IMG/VR virus record: IMGVR_UViG_3300022690_000671 | Span: 1 to 64,000 of that record | Source of the DNA: a virus | Length of the DNA: 64,000 nt | Strand: one strand, 5' to 3' | Part shown: piece by piece, positions 1 to 8,473 of the stretch | Numbering within the stretch: position 1 is the first letter of the stretch | How the letters are laid out: each line of letters starts with the position of its first letter | Notes under the pieces: model-generated | The model's database searches: none | What the model was told of the DNA's origin: nothing | The model's input: only the letters and a program-made list of their open reading frames with translations | Translations under genes and position numbers: made by a program

Positions 1-76
1 AAATAAAGTGTTCATTATAGAGCGGTTTCTAAAATTTTTGAACACGGCCTCTTTTTGAAAATAGCTATTCTTTATA
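1..76. other. Short non-coding left edge
   Basis: No gene is visible here. A 7-bp inverted repeat (8-14 with 39-45, GTGTTCA/TGAACAC, 24-nt loop) lies just downstream of the leftward gene. It is too weak and its loop too long to call a terminator. Confidence 0.3.
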
Positions 77-430
77 TCAAAATAACCGAAAAAAATAATA
101 AAAAGACTCAATAGTATGTATATCTTCTTTTATGGTGTATTCTTGTGTCTTAATCGTTTGATTCATTGAAAGTGCGGCATCAAACATATTTTCGAGATGA
201 TATAGTCGTTCCCGATTGAAAATAGGTACAACTAGCAACTCCAAAAAAGACTTTAATGTTCGGAAGTTGTGTTTGAATTGTGATATGTCGTAATCTGTTT
301 GACTAACTGTCTCTAAAATTTCTTTGTTTGTCTCTGTATAACCATCATGGTGATCTAAGTCGAAATCACCGTGCATTTGCATATCGATGCCGTATACGTG
401 GTCTTTGTAATCACTCTTTTCGTCGTTCAT
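77..430 (-). CDS. Hypothetical protein, 117 aa, first leftward gene
   Basis: I do not recognise this protein. It has an acidic, His/Asp-rich N-terminal third (about residues 1-35) and a predicted helical remainder with no membrane segment or known motif. The ATG at 430 is preceded on the minus strand by a GA-rich stretch (GAGAGAAAG) that could serve as ribosome binding site. It is divergent from the small terminase gene and is probably part of the leftward early transcription unit that continues around the genome, since it faces the same way as everything right of 38.2 kb. Confidence 0.65.
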   Translation of the reverse strand: MNDEKSDYKDHVYGIDMQMHGDFDLDHHDGYTETNKEILETVSQTDYDISQFKHNFRTLKSFLELLVVPIFNRERLYHLENMFDAALSMNQTIKTQEYTIKEDIHTIESFYYFFRLF

Positions 431-449
431 TGGTCTTTCTCTCTATTGA

Positions 450-478
450 TTGAAAATGTGGCTCTGAACCGTTATATT
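450..478 (+). promoter_or_regulatory. Candidate sigma70-like promoter for the late operon
   Basis: TTGAAA at 450-455 is followed by exactly 17 bases and then TATATT at 473-478, five of six matches to each sigma70 hexamer. It lies in the only divergent gap of the left arm and points at the terminase genes, about 50 bases before the first start codon. The architecture (TTGAnA, 17-bp spacer, TAnATT) recurs before the portal and scaffold genes. Confidence 0.5.
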
Positions 479-528
479 GATTATACCTATCCTTATGGAA
501 AGAGTTCCATTCTTATTATGAACAAATA

Positions 529-1002
529 ATGAATACAATGACAAATTCAATATGGTCATACGAACAACAATGGTTCATGGCCTGGCTATGTACTCCGGAG
601 AAAGGACGTAAGCCTAAAACTCAAACGGCTTTAGCAAAGGAAATGGGTGTAAATCGTAAAACGCTCAGTACATGGAAACAAAATCCTGAGTTCATCAAGG
701 CCGTAAATAAAAAGATGTTTACGGCAACGAAAGAATTTTGGGGTAGAATTCCAGAATATCTTGAGGCAATAATCTCCCATGCAATCGACGGAAAAGCTCA
801 CTACGCTATGGTTGTAAAAGACTTTATCATAGGGTCAAATCAGTTCTCTCATCTATTCAAACCAGAAGAACAAACTGGTAATACAGATACGAATAAGATG
901 ACTGATCAAGAAATAGATAATGAACTGATGAAACTACTTCGTCGAAAGAAAACTTCTAATGGAAAATTAATAACCATAACAGAAGAAGCCAGGTTAAATT
1001 AA
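529..1002 (+). CDS. terS: Terminase small subunit (probable)
   Basis: This 157-aa protein probably recognises phage DNA and regulates the large terminase during packaging. Residues about 31-60 form a clear helix-turn-helix (TALAKEMGVNRKTLSTWKQN), the arrangement seen in phBC6A51-type and related small terminases, followed by a helical region that would oligomerise. It lies 11 bases upstream of the large terminase, the usual order. The start at 529 has no good Shine-Dalgarno; an in-frame ATG at 538 is an alternative. The assignment rests on the HTH, size and position. Confidence 0.75.
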   Translation: MNTMTNSIWSYEQQWFMAWLCTPEKGRKPKTQTALAKEMGVNRKTLSTWKQNPEFIKAVNKKMFTATKEFWGRIPEYLEAIISHAIDGKAHYAMVVKDFIIGSNQFSHLFKPEEQTGNTDTNKMTDQEIDNELMKLLRRKKTSNGKLITITEEARLN

Positions 1003-1013
1003 ATACGACAATT

Positions 1014-2954
1014 ATGACGTACGATGGAGATGACGTATTTTTTATCGAGAAATATAATATGACAAGGAGTGAGTTTCTCGATAATATGAGAGAACTCAAT
1101 TCGGAGGATTTGAACAGAGCTATGAAGCTTCTTCGTCAACGCGATGAAAGAAGATTCTATCAACTTAATCCTTTGAATTGGATAGAGGATATACTGGGTA
1201 TCAAGATTGAATCCTTAATATGGTCTATGAATAAAGGCTATGTAAAGTCTGGTAGACTTACGCTTGAAGGAAAGATTGTAGAGGAAAAATGGGACGGAAC
1301 GCCCAATCCTATACAAGCTATAGCTAACAGTCTTGTAGAATGGCAAGATACAGCCGTCGAGAGCGGAACAGGAACAGGGAAAACTTTTTTAGCAGCAGCA
1401 TTAGTTTTATGGTTCTTAGCCGTTTACCCTATGTCCAAGGTATATATGGTTTCCACTAAAAAAGATGCGCTTCGGCAAAACTTATGGCCCGAACTTGAAA
1501 AACATTGGGCAAAGTTTGCAAAAAAATATCCTGATGCTCAGAAAATGGACCTGAAAGTGCGTATGCATCCCGACGAGGACCAAAAAGAAGTCTGGGTGTT
1601 AGATCATCTAATTGCCTCGGTTGGTGCAGATGAACTATCTGCGGGAAAAGCCAAAGGAAAACACGCAGAACATATGCTTTTTGTAATGGACGAAGCCAAT
1701 CATATTGAACTTCCCATTCATGAGGCTATAGAAAATACTTGTACTGCGCCGCATAATCTGAGACTACTTCTTGGTAATCCTGAATCAACTGCTGATTCTC
1801 TTCATCAAACAGCAATTCGTGAAGATGTTCTTCATATAAGGATTTCTTCATATGATCATCCCAATATAGTCGGTAATTCTCCTGAAACTCCACTAATGGA
1901 TCAAATCCAGGTTATTCCTGGGGCCGTGAGTTGGAAATCTATTTCAAAGCGTAGAAATAAATACGGACCCGATGCAGAGACCTATAATTCACATCCTCTG
2001 TATCAAGCTATGGTTCGGGGAATATGCCCGATTACTGCCGTACATTCACTTTTCTCTGTTCGTACTTTACAAATTGTTGGAGAATATTTGCAACAAATTG
2101 AACAACAAAATCCTACTACTGGAAGATGGATTCCTGATCTATCGATAGTCCACAGAGAAGGTCAGTGGGGTTCTGTCGAAGGCTTTACTCGTATTTACGA
2201 AAAGCCTCGTTATGATTACCTTCATAGGTATTTAATATTCGCTGATGTTGGTGGAGATCAAGGTACAGGAGACCACCACGCTGCGGTGGTTTTAGATAGA
2301 ATTAAGAAAAAAATAGTGGCTCTTATTCGTATGAGAGGCAATAGAAATTACTACATAGATGAACTTCTTCGTGTATCAGAATTTTATCGAGGATATGATC
2401 ATACAGGAAATAATATGCGGGGAAGATGGTATTGGCCAATGCTTTGTTGGGAAAAAAATGCAGTAGGTTCGTTAGAACTTTCAGAAAGGTTTATGAATTA
2501 TCCAAACCTCTATATTCAGCGAACTACTGATAAGCCAAAAGAAGGTAAAAAACAGAATGTATATGGATGGTATACGTCATCTAAAAATAGATCTTCTATG
2601 TTGAATCATTTAGTCGAATGGGGTACGTCTTTAAGGGAACGTCCGTGGAGAGTTCCAGACCAAATCATATTCGAAGAAATGAAAGTTATGGAATGGAAGC
2701 TTTCTAGGCATAGATATGAGGCACGTTCAGGTAGTTATGACGATATCATGATGGCAATGGCAGGGGCACTTACTATTGATTTCATTCTTCCTGATCCTAT
2801 CAAGATGGTTTCCAATCCAAATATTTCACCAACCCAAAAACTTTATAATAAGAAAGTGCATAGATTGACAAAAAAGTTAAGACAAACAAACCGTAAGAGA
2901 GGTTGGGGGCATACAAGTTGGGACGATGCTCGAATACCAAAATCTTTGAGATGA
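1014..2954 (+). CDS. terL: Terminase large subunit
   Basis: This is the 646-aa ATPase-nuclease motor that packages DNA through the portal. The Walker A motif is ESGTGTGKT at residues 116-124 and the Walker B motif is MLFVMDEA at 221-228. A C-terminal RNase H-fold nuclease starts at LIFADVGGDQ (first catalytic Asp about 411), and a late acidic motif SYDDIM lies near residue 575. The length is within the normal range for large terminases. It sits directly after the small subunit gene, and a 393-bp non-coding segment follows before the portal gene, which has its own promoter. Confidence 0.95.
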   Translation: MTYDGDDVFFIEKYNMTRSEFLDNMRELNSEDLNRAMKLLRQRDERRFYQLNPLNWIEDILGIKIESLIWSMNKGYVKSGRLTLEGKIVEEKWDGTPNPIQAIANSLVEWQDTAVESGTGTGKTFLAAALVLWFLAVYPMSKVYMVSTKKDALRQNLWPELEKHWAKFAKKYPDAQKMDLKVRMHPDEDQKEVWVLDHLIASVGADELSAGKAKGKHAEHMLFVMDEANHIELPIHEAIENTCTAPHNLRLLLGNPESTADSLHQTAIREDVLHIRISSYDHPNIVGNSPETPLMDQIQVIPGAVSWKSISKRRNKYGPDAETYNSHPLYQAMVRGICPITAVHSLFSVRTLQIVGEYLQQIEQQNPTTGRWIPDLSIVHREGQWGSVEGFTRIYEKPRYDYLHRYLIFADVGGDQGTGDHHAAVVLDRIKKKIVALIRMRGNRNYYIDELLRVSEFYRGYDHTGNNMRGRWYWPMLCWEKNAVGSLELSERFMNYPNLYIQRTTDKPKEGKKQNVYGWYTSSKNRSSMLNHLVEWGTSLRERPWRVPDQIIFEEMKVMEWKLSRHRYEARSGSYDDIMMAMAGALTIDFILPDPIKMVSNPNISPTQKLYNKKVHRLTKKLRQTNRKRGWGHTSWDDARIPKSLR

Positions 2955-3004
2955 ATCCAATATAGGATTAATCCTGTAAAAAAAGATTTAAAAAAATTAG
3001 TCTG

Positions 3005-3023
3005 GGTCAAATGTAATTTGACC
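3005..3023. terminator. Short perfect hairpin after terL
   Basis: GGTCAAAT and ATTTGACC form an 8-bp stem with a 3-nt loop, about 50 bases after the terL stop, followed by AATTTT. The stem is AT-rich and the T run short, so it would be at best a weak terminator. Confidence 0.35.
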
Positions 3024-3173
3024 AATTTTCCGCAGGAAAATCATCTTTTTATGAAAACCTCGTTTTTAGGCGTTTTAGGGGGTTTCTAACACCTATAAAC
3101 ATATTTGAGTCCGGATTTCGGACGTTGATCCTTGAAACTAGGCCAAAAACGCACTTTTTTTGTCATGTACCTA

Positions 3174-3198
3174 GATTATATTATGAAATAATATAATC
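3174..3198. repeat. Perfect 11-bp inverted repeat
   Basis: GATTATATTAT, loop GAA, ATAATATAATC: a perfect palindrome with a 3-base loop, entirely AT except its end bases. It lies immediately upstream of the polypurine tract. It could be an operator, an easily melted element or an RNA hairpin in the portal leader. Confidence 0.5.
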
Positions 3199-3204
3199 AT
3201 ATAT

Positions 3205-3291
3205 TGAAGAGAAACGAAACAAAAGAAACAAAAGAAAGAAAGAAACTATATAAAGAAAGAAAGAAAAAAAGAAAATAAAGGAAATAGAAGC
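3205..3291 (+). other. Polypurine (GAAA-type) tract
   Basis: About 87 bases made almost wholly of A and G on the plus strand, with repeated AAAGAAAG units and only a few interrupting C or T bases. It precedes the portal promoter. It is non-coding in every frame I checked. Confidence 0.6.
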
Positions 3292-3319
3292 CTTATAAAA
3301 GGTATGATCGCACTAAAAG

Positions 3320-3348
3320 TTGACATAATCCAAATAAAGCTTTACATT
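3320..3348 (+). promoter_or_regulatory. Candidate promoter of the portal/structural operon
   Basis: TTGACA at 3320-3325 (perfect -35), a 17-bp spacer, then TACATT at 3343-3348. The same layout occurs at 5880-5908, and the two also share the AATC bases just after the -35 box. If used, transcription would start near 3355, inside the 5' end of the longest portal frame, which argues for the ATG at 3378 as the real start. Confidence 0.55.
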
Positions 3349-3377
3349 TGATAGTCAACACCAACAACTCTCAAGAT

Positions 3378-5492
3378 ATGTCTTTTATTCACGACAGATT
3401 TAGTGAACTGCAAGGAGATAAAGATGCGATAGTAAAAGCGACATTGAGTCGTTTTGAAGACGATGTCGATTGGCGAACTAATTCGTTCTTCTCGCGAAAT
3501 AGTAATTTTGTCAGAGGAAGTACTGCGTTTGATGAAGCAGTAAATTTGTTTGAAGCAACATCAGAAAATCCAGGAAGTGATTTACCCAGAATTAATTTGA
3601 TTCGTAGGGCAGTAGAAGATTTCTTGGCTGTTACGTTGGAGAATATTCCAACCGCAAGGTTATTTCCAGATAGAGTTGTTCCTCAGTATTTGCCGCAGTG
3701 GCAAAAAGATATGAGACTTGATATTGTGGAAGAGGCCGCACATGTCATGAATGCCTATGTTAAGACGATCATGAATGTCGAGCAGTATCAAGATAAAATA
3801 CAACGAGCAGTTTGGATGTCGGGGATTTTTGGAGTTGGTTATGTTCAAGTTGGACTAGATACTTCGGCAGATATTCGGGAATCGTTTGAGTTGCGTAATT
3901 TAATGGCCCAGGATGAACTCAGTCCTGACGAGGCTCGAAGAATAGATATCCTCACAAAACGAATTCAATTACAGGTGCCTGATCCGAGAGATGTTTATTG
4001 GGAGTCTGGAAAACGAAGGGTAGATGCCGATATGTTGAGGGTATCGATTATTTCTCGTGAGTCAACGCGTGTGCTACAAAAAGAACTTGCGGATAAGGTT
4101 GATAATCCTGAAAATATAAGACCGGGTAAATTTCCACATTCTGTTGGGGAAACACGTATAGGTGGTCTTTCATCGGGCGTCTCGATATCTAACAATGAAC
4201 AAACAGCGATTATGGATATGTGGGAATTGGAACCTGTTGAGAAGGTTAGAACTATACCTGATCCTGAGACGGGAGTTGACCTGGAAATGCCTTTTACTGA
4301 TTGGTTTTTGCATCATATTCAAATAGCTGGAGGAGAGTTCGTTTTCCATAAAATGTTTACTGGTATTTTGTCTGATGACGACAAAAATATGGAAGAAGGT
4401 ACACTTCAGCTTCCAGTCGTTCCTGTTTATTTACGTCAGAGTGTAGATCATCCATATGGTTTTTCGATTCCATTGATGCTTAAAAAATCAGAGGAATTTA
4501 TCAATGTGATGAGAACAATTATGTACAAAGGAGCACGAAAAGCTGTTGTGACGCAAGGTGTCGTCGTCGCAATGCCTAATCTAGGTCGTGACGATCTAGA
4601 TGAGTTAGAGACCGTATTGGAAGAAGGTGGTATTGCTCGAATCTTTGGTAATAGTCAGTCGCCGCTTGATATTAAAGACACTGTTATGCCTTTGTCTTTC
4701 GCAAATGCACCTATCAATACAGCTTTAATTCAAGCTATTGATAGTGAAATGGGCGCGTTTCGTCTCCAAGCTCAAGCTGTTGATCCGAGTGAATTAAGAA
4801 GTGCTCGTTCTGGATCAGCTAAACGAGCACAAATAGCAGCAGCAGATCGTCCAAAGAGCATATCAATTCAGATGCTCAGTGAAGGGATAGAAACTATTAT
4901 GGAACTTATATATAAAAATGTAAGAGTTTTCCATAATACAGAAGTTGGTGTGATGATAGATAGTCCTGCTGGAGAAGGAAGAGATTACGTTACTTTGAAC
5001 GAAAGATTTGAACGAACAATTATAGATCAAGATGAATCTGCTGTGACACCTCAGAATCCTCTAGGTTTTGTCATTACTACTTTTGAAGCTACACTCAATG
5101 CTACAAACTTAAATATGTTTGCTAAATCGTCTGGTCGTAGTGATCTACCACTGGATATGATTAGTAGATTTCAATTGCTTATTGGTCTTCAACAAGCAGG
5201 AATTCTTGATCCTATTACAGTACAAGAATTGACTCTCGATGACAATATTCGCGAACGAGATGAACAAAACCGTCGTCGAAGACAGGAAGTAATGTTACAA
5301 CAGCAACAAGCATTAGCACCTAGTATGATGCCATTACTTAATGCAAGGGATAATACCGCCGTTCAGCGTATGATAGGTGGAGGTTCGCCTCTACCTGGTC
5401 CGACCGAAATGCAACCTAATAGACAAGATATTGCATCGGACTTATTGAACCAGGGACCGATTTCGTCCCCTTCGGCTGCAATGTTTGCTTAA
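3378..5492 (+). CDS. Portal protein
   Basis: This protein of about 704 aa should form the dodecameric portal at the capsid vertex, the docking point for terminase and the channel for DNA. It is assigned by length, by position directly after terminase and before scaffold and capsid, and by a general portal-like makeup: a long alpha/beta body with a Gln-rich helical C-terminus (runs of QQQQ near the end). The frame is open from a TTG at 3348, but a promoter-like -10 overlaps that codon, so the ATG at 3378 is preferred. It has no strong Shine-Dalgarno. A length above 700 aa is typical of short-tailed phages whose portals carry a barrel. Confidence 0.8.
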   Translation: MSFIHDRFSELQGDKDAIVKATLSRFEDDVDWRTNSFFSRNSNFVRGSTAFDEAVNLFEATSENPGSDLPRINLIRRAVEDFLAVTLENIPTARLFPDRVVPQYLPQWQKDMRLDIVEEAAHVMNAYVKTIMNVEQYQDKIQRAVWMSGIFGVGYVQVGLDTSADIRESFELRNLMAQDELSPDEARRIDILTKRIQLQVPDPRDVYWESGKRRVDADMLRVSIISRESTRVLQKELADKVDNPENIRPGKFPHSVGETRIGGLSSGVSISNNEQTAIMDMWELEPVEKVRTIPDPETGVDLEMPFTDWFLHHIQIAGGEFVFHKMFTGILSDDDKNMEEGTLQLPVVPVYLRQSVDHPYGFSIPLMLKKSEEFINVMRTIMYKGARKAVVTQGVVVAMPNLGRDDLDELETVLEEGGIARIFGNSQSPLDIKDTVMPLSFANAPINTALIQAIDSEMGAFRLQAQAVDPSELRSARSGSAKRAQIAAADRPKSISIQMLSEGIETIMELIYKNVRVFHNTEVGVMIDSPAGEGRDYVTLNERFERTIIDQDESAVTPQNPLGFVITTFEATLNATNLNMFAKSSGRSDLPLDMISRFQLLIGLQQAGILDPITVQELTLDDNIRERDEQNRRRRQEVMLQQQQALAPSMMPLLNARDNTAVQRMIGGGSPLPGPTEMQPNRQDIASDLLNQGPISSPSAAMFA

Positions 5493-5498
5493 TTTCAT

Positions 5499-5513
5499 TA
5501 ACTCACAAGGTTA
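5499..5513 (+). repeat. 15-bp direct repeat, left copy
   Basis: TAACTCACAAGGTTA, identical to the copy at 5827-5841. This copy lies just after the portal stop codon and supplies an AAGG ribosome binding site for the ATG at 5519. The two copies bracket the small frameshift gene. Confidence 0.85.
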
Positions 5514-5518
5514 GTCAA

Positions 5519-5829
5519 ATGTTATATGCTTTACTTATTTTTGTGGCTATAGTCACAACATCAATTTCTATTTACCTATTCATTAGAACACGAAAAATTC
5601 TAGAAAAAAAAAACCACAATCTATTTTTCCAGATATACCAAATGTTGGAAAAATTATACGTGAGGCATATCCTCGAATAAATGATAATTATCCTTTAGAA
5701 GATATGTTAATACTTTTTGAAAAGGAAGCAGAAAGAACAGAGGAAGAAACAGATTTTCTACGCAGAGTTACACAACAGCAACCTAGTTTTTATGATAAGA
5801 ATATTATCGAAGAACCTATTATTTTATAA
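5519..5829 (+). CDS. Membrane-anchored small protein needing a -1 frameshift
   Basis: The ATG at 5519 opens a 53-codon frame ending at 5680. It encodes an N-terminal transmembrane segment (about residues 2-22) followed by basic residues. A run of ten A (5604-5613) lies in this frame. Reading through it with a -1 shift joins a second open frame that ends at 5829 and would give a protein of about 103 aa. Part of that second frame, with ERTEEET and PSFY motifs, closely matches residues about 157-192 of the protein encoded at 8495-9370. This similarity shows that the second frame is, or was, coding. It could be a programmed frameshift, transcriptional slippage, or a pseudogene or assembly error at the homopolymer. 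Confidence 0.55.
5604..5613 (+). promoter_or_regulatory. A10 slippery run (candidate -1 frameshift or slippage site)
   Basis: Ten consecutive A between TCTAG and CCAC. In the zero frame the codons are GAA AAA AAA AAC. A -1 shift continues as AAA CCA CAA and stays open to 5829. A-runs of this length are known sites for ribosomal -1 shifting and polymerase slippage. I see no obvious strong stem-loop just downstream. Confidence 0.45.
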
Positions 5830-5841
5830 CTCACAAGGTTA
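5827..5841 (+). repeat. 15-bp direct repeat, right copy
   Basis: TAACTCACAAGGTTA, identical to 5499-5513, 328 bases away. Its first three bases are the stop codon of the frameshifted frame. No start codon follows at ribosome-binding distance, so here the element seems to be a relic of duplication or recombination. Confidence 0.85.
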
Positions 5842-5879
5842 AATTTTCTTAGTAGGGAGAACCACCTACGCAAGGTCAT

Positions 5880-5908
5880 TTGACACAATCAATAACCTAC
5901 CGTATATT
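5880..5908 (+). promoter_or_regulatory. Strong candidate promoter of the scaffold gene
   Basis: TTGACA at 5880-5885, a 17-bp spacer and TATATT at 5903-5908: a perfect -35 box and a five-of-six -10 box. The expected start site is within a base or two of the scaffold ATG at 5915, so the transcript from this promoter would be leaderless or nearly so. Confidence 0.6.
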
Positions 5909-5914
5909 AATACT

Positions 5915-7147
5915 ATGTCATTAGACAAAAATAATCCACTTCGAAATGCTCGTGAAGCCGGTATGTACTCGCAAAACGATTTGACTGAGCAAATGATGGA
6001 TAGCGTTTCAAACGCAGATGGTGAGAGCAAAACAACTGCTCAAACTCAAGACGGAGGTCATATGATCGCCGCAGCACTCGGACTCACCCCTAACCCACCA
6101 GGTGTAAAGGATGACGATGATGAACAACAAGACTCTGATAATAATGCCGAAACACACGACGAAGAAGAAACCGAGACTACCGAAGAAGTAGAGGAAGATG
6201 GTGAAAAAGATGACGACTCTTCTGAAGAAGATGCTGATACTGACAGTAGTGATACTGATAGTGAAGCAGATGACGATGAAGAAGACGACACCTCTTTTGA
6301 ATCTGATTACCTCTATAAAAACGATAAAGGACGCGAGATTTTTCTTGAAGCGACCGATATCGAAACCGGAGAGTCATCTATTTATCTGACTCGTGATGAA
6401 GCAAAGAAGGGTCTAGAACGCCAACTTAATCTTATAGGAACTCTCAAGGAAGAGAACGAAGCACTTGAGACAGATCATGAAAATAAGTTGGGCCGTGCGA
6501 ATGAAGAACTAGCGTTTTACCGCACTGCCATTAACAAAGAGTCGCTACGAGCGATGCTAATTTTATCTCGTATGCCCGAAGATCAGCGAGGCGTTGATCC
6601 CGTCAAGTTGAATGATACAGAAAAACTTCGAACATACGAACAAGCCAGGGCAAGAGCCGAGGCTAAACTTGACGTTGAAGTCGAGCAAGGAAAAAAAGAT
6701 GCAAACGCTCTTATTGAGACTCGGAAAACACGAACCGTTGCTTCACAAACATTCGTAACGAAACTTCTGAAAGATGAGAAGTTCGTTGGTATTCGTAATG
6801 CCGAAAACAAAGTCGCTCTATCGAAACGTCTAAAAACTAAGGTTTCTACTCCTGGTGGAGAAGAGTTTACCTTACGAAAGATGGTAGAGCTTGTTACCGA
6901 TGAGTTTGGTGAAGACTTTGGTAAGATTTTCCTTAATGGTGTTGTGATTGAATTTAGATCTGATACGCAAAAAGAGGTCTCAAAGACAGTCAAGAAAGCC
7001 GCCAAAAATATCAAAACAAAGCGGCGAGTTACAAAGGCTAATCCTAATAAGAAACCTTCTGGTGAACGCAATGCCAATGATATGATTTTGGGTGCGCTCG
7101 AAGATGAGAAAAGGGACAGGTCTCGACGGCATCGGCAACCGTATTAA
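5915..7147 (+). CDS. Capsid scaffolding / head assembly protein
   Basis: This 410-aa protein probably guides procapsid assembly inside the shell and is absent from the mature head. Residues about 65-130 are extremely acidic (Asp/Glu/Ser/Thr). About 165-215 looks like a coiled coil. The C-terminus (from about residue 355) is Lys/Arg-rich, the usual capsid-binding end of scaffolds. It sits immediately before the major capsid gene, the canonical place. A strong promoter ends seven bases before the ATG, and there is no Shine-Dalgarno. No protease motif was seen. Confidence 0.75.
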   Translation: MSLDKNNPLRNAREAGMYSQNDLTEQMMDSVSNADGESKTTAQTQDGGHMIAAALGLTPNPPGVKDDDDEQQDSDNNAETHDEEETETTEEVEEDGEKDDDSSEEDADTDSSDTDSEADDDEEDDTSFESDYLYKNDKGREIFLEATDIETGESSIYLTRDEAKKGLERQLNLIGTLKEENEALETDHENKLGRANEELAFYRTAINKESLRAMLILSRMPEDQRGVDPVKLNDTEKLRTYEQARARAEAKLDVEVEQGKKDANALIETRKTRTVASQTFVTKLLKDEKFVGIRNAENKVALSKRLKTKVSTPGGEEFTLRKMVELVTDEFGEDFGKIFLNGVVIEFRSDTQKEVSKTVKKAAKNIKTKRRVTKANPNKKPSGERNANDMILGALEDEKRDRSRRHRQPY

Positions 7148-7183
7148 TACGTTCATTACCCTTAATCCTAAAAATTATTTATC

Positions 7184-8401
7184 ATGGCCCTATTAAAAGT
7201 TGAGGCCGACAAGCTAACTAATGAGTCCTTAGTACGAGGAGTTGTCGAGGTTCTTATCACGAGAGGAAATAGAGACCTTTTTAGTTTGTTGCCTTTTAGA
7301 CGCTTCGAAGGTTCTGCTTATGCATTTAACCAAGAAGCAACTCTTCCCTCCGGCTCTTCAGCCCGAGACCCGTATGGAACGACCATCCCTGGTGGCGTCG
7401 GTACACGTCTTCGTCAAGCTATTGACGTGGGTATGTTGGCACGTGACGCCGATACTGCTCTTATTGACATAGTTGGTAAGAGTGATTTCAACAATCAGAG
7501 AAGTAATGATATTCAGATGGCCGCAAAGAAGTTGGCTCAAGACTTCTCTTTCCAGTTCGTCAACGGTCGAAGTGATCTTGGTGTAACCTATGCCGACTTC
7601 AACCTACGCGGACTAGAACACTGGTTGGCTACTTATCTCGCGTCTTTTCCAGATCAAGTAATTTTTGCCACAAATGATGGTCTTTCAAATGGTACGAAAC
7701 AATCATTGAGTCTGACCAAGATCGATGACCTTTTGAGTCGTTGGAAAGGTCAAGGATTTGATGCCATTAAGTCCGATAGAGCAACTGCGGTTGCTTTTAA
7801 GGGTCTTCTAAACCTGGCTGGTGGAAACACTGGTGCATTGTTTATGATTGACCAGTTTGGACAACCCGTTATGCAATACTCGGGTGTTCGTTGGTACATC
7901 TCAGATGACGTAGGCGCAGAAAAGGTATCTGGTGCAGCGGGAGAGATTACGTCGGGCGCTGCTACATTGGTAGTAGACGACGTTAAGGATCCCTTCTGGA
8001 TTGGTTTCTCTGATCTGGACGTTGGTCGTGGCATCGACGTAACTACAGCTTCGATTCCGGCTAATACTACGGTTCTTTCTGTGACTGACATTCGTACAGT
8101 AGTACTCAGCGCTAATGCTGGGGGAACTGCTACAGTAGGTGTCGTTACGGTTTCGGCAACTGAAGCCATTTACGCGGTACGCTTCGATGAAATGGACGGT
8201 ATGTCTGCCATTTATCATTCAGGCCGAGGTGTTCCTGTTGGTAGTATTGGCGAACACCACGGTCCCATCGCTGGATTTGATTCCGAGGACATCGGTCTAC
8301 TCGAAAGCGGAAGGATTGTCCGTATGGCGTTGCACTGGTTCGGAAACTTTGTTTTGCATAGTCCGTTCGCCACTGCTCGATTAAGCCATTTTACTGTGTA
8401 A
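7184..8401 (+). CDS. Major capsid protein
   Basis: This 405-aa protein is the shell subunit. It is assigned from its position after the scaffold, its size and the general layout of an HK97-fold capsid protein. The N-terminal part is followed by a core with a long helix (about 105-125), and a Gly/Thr/Val-rich beta segment at about 250-330 looks like an inserted surface domain. Codon use is more GC-rich than in neighbouring small genes, as expected for a highly expressed gene. There is no Shine-Dalgarno; the upstream region is AT-rich. A strong hairpin lies 40 bases downstream. Confidence 0.8.
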   Translation: MALLKVEADKLTNESLVRGVVEVLITRGNRDLFSLLPFRRFEGSAYAFNQEATLPSGSSARDPYGTTIPGGVGTRLRQAIDVGMLARDADTALIDIVGKSDFNNQRSNDIQMAAKKLAQDFSFQFVNGRSDLGVTYADFNLRGLEHWLATYLASFPDQVIFATNDGLSNGTKQSLSLTKIDDLLSRWKGQGFDAIKSDRATAVAFKGLLNLAGGNTGALFMIDQFGQPVMQYSGVRWYISDDVGAEKVSGAAGEITSGAATLVVDDVKDPFWIGFSDLDVGRGIDVTTASIPANTTVLSVTDIRTVVLSANAGGTATVGVVTVSATEAIYAVRFDEMDGMSAIYHSGRGVPVGSIGEHHGPIAGFDSEDIGLLESGRIVRMALHWFGNFVLHSPFATARLSHFTV

Positions 8402-8440
8402 GTTGAAAGACTTGCATATCACATCATAAATAACTACTTT

Positions 8441-8473
8441 ACTAGGGTCTCTGGAGCGTCCGGGGGCCCTAGT
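8441..8473. terminator. GC-rich hairpin after the capsid gene
   Basis: ACTAGGG (8441-8447) pairs with CCCTAGT (8467-8473) around a G-rich 19-base loop. There is no T run after it, so it may be an RNA processing or stability element that raises capsid mRNA levels rather than a classical terminator. Confidence 0.5.

Larger units (their letters stand above)
2955..3347. other. 393-bp non-coding segment between terminase and portal
   Basis: This is the longest geneless stretch in the late module. It contains a hairpin at 3005-3023, a 5-bp hairpin at 3109-3123 (GTCCG/CGGAC), a perfect 11-bp inverted repeat at 3174-3198, a nearly uninterrupted purine tract at about 3205-3291 and a promoter at 3320-3348. 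No convincing ORF lies within it on either strand; the minus-strand frame at 2843-3025 is a shadow. It could hold the end of terminase transcription and the start of the structural operon, or a packaging or replication site, but nothing here settles which. Confidence 0.6.

Noticed and set aside
3205-3291. Purine tract as a CRISPR-like or tandem repeat array
   Set aside because: Units vary in length and there are no spacers; it is a low-complexity purine run.
6058-6291. Minus-strand frame encoding a serine-rich protein
   Set aside because: It is the antisense of the Asp/Glu-rich stretch of the scaffold gene; the composition follows from GAC/GAA codons and there is no ribosome binding site.
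6583-7077. Minus-strand 164-codon frame
   Set aside because: Antisense to the scaffold's coding sequence; Arg/Ser/Phe-rich shadow.
7750-8169. Minus-strand 139-codon frame
   Set aside because: Antisense to the capsid gene, repetitive Thr/Val/Pro composition mirrors the beta domain on the other strand.
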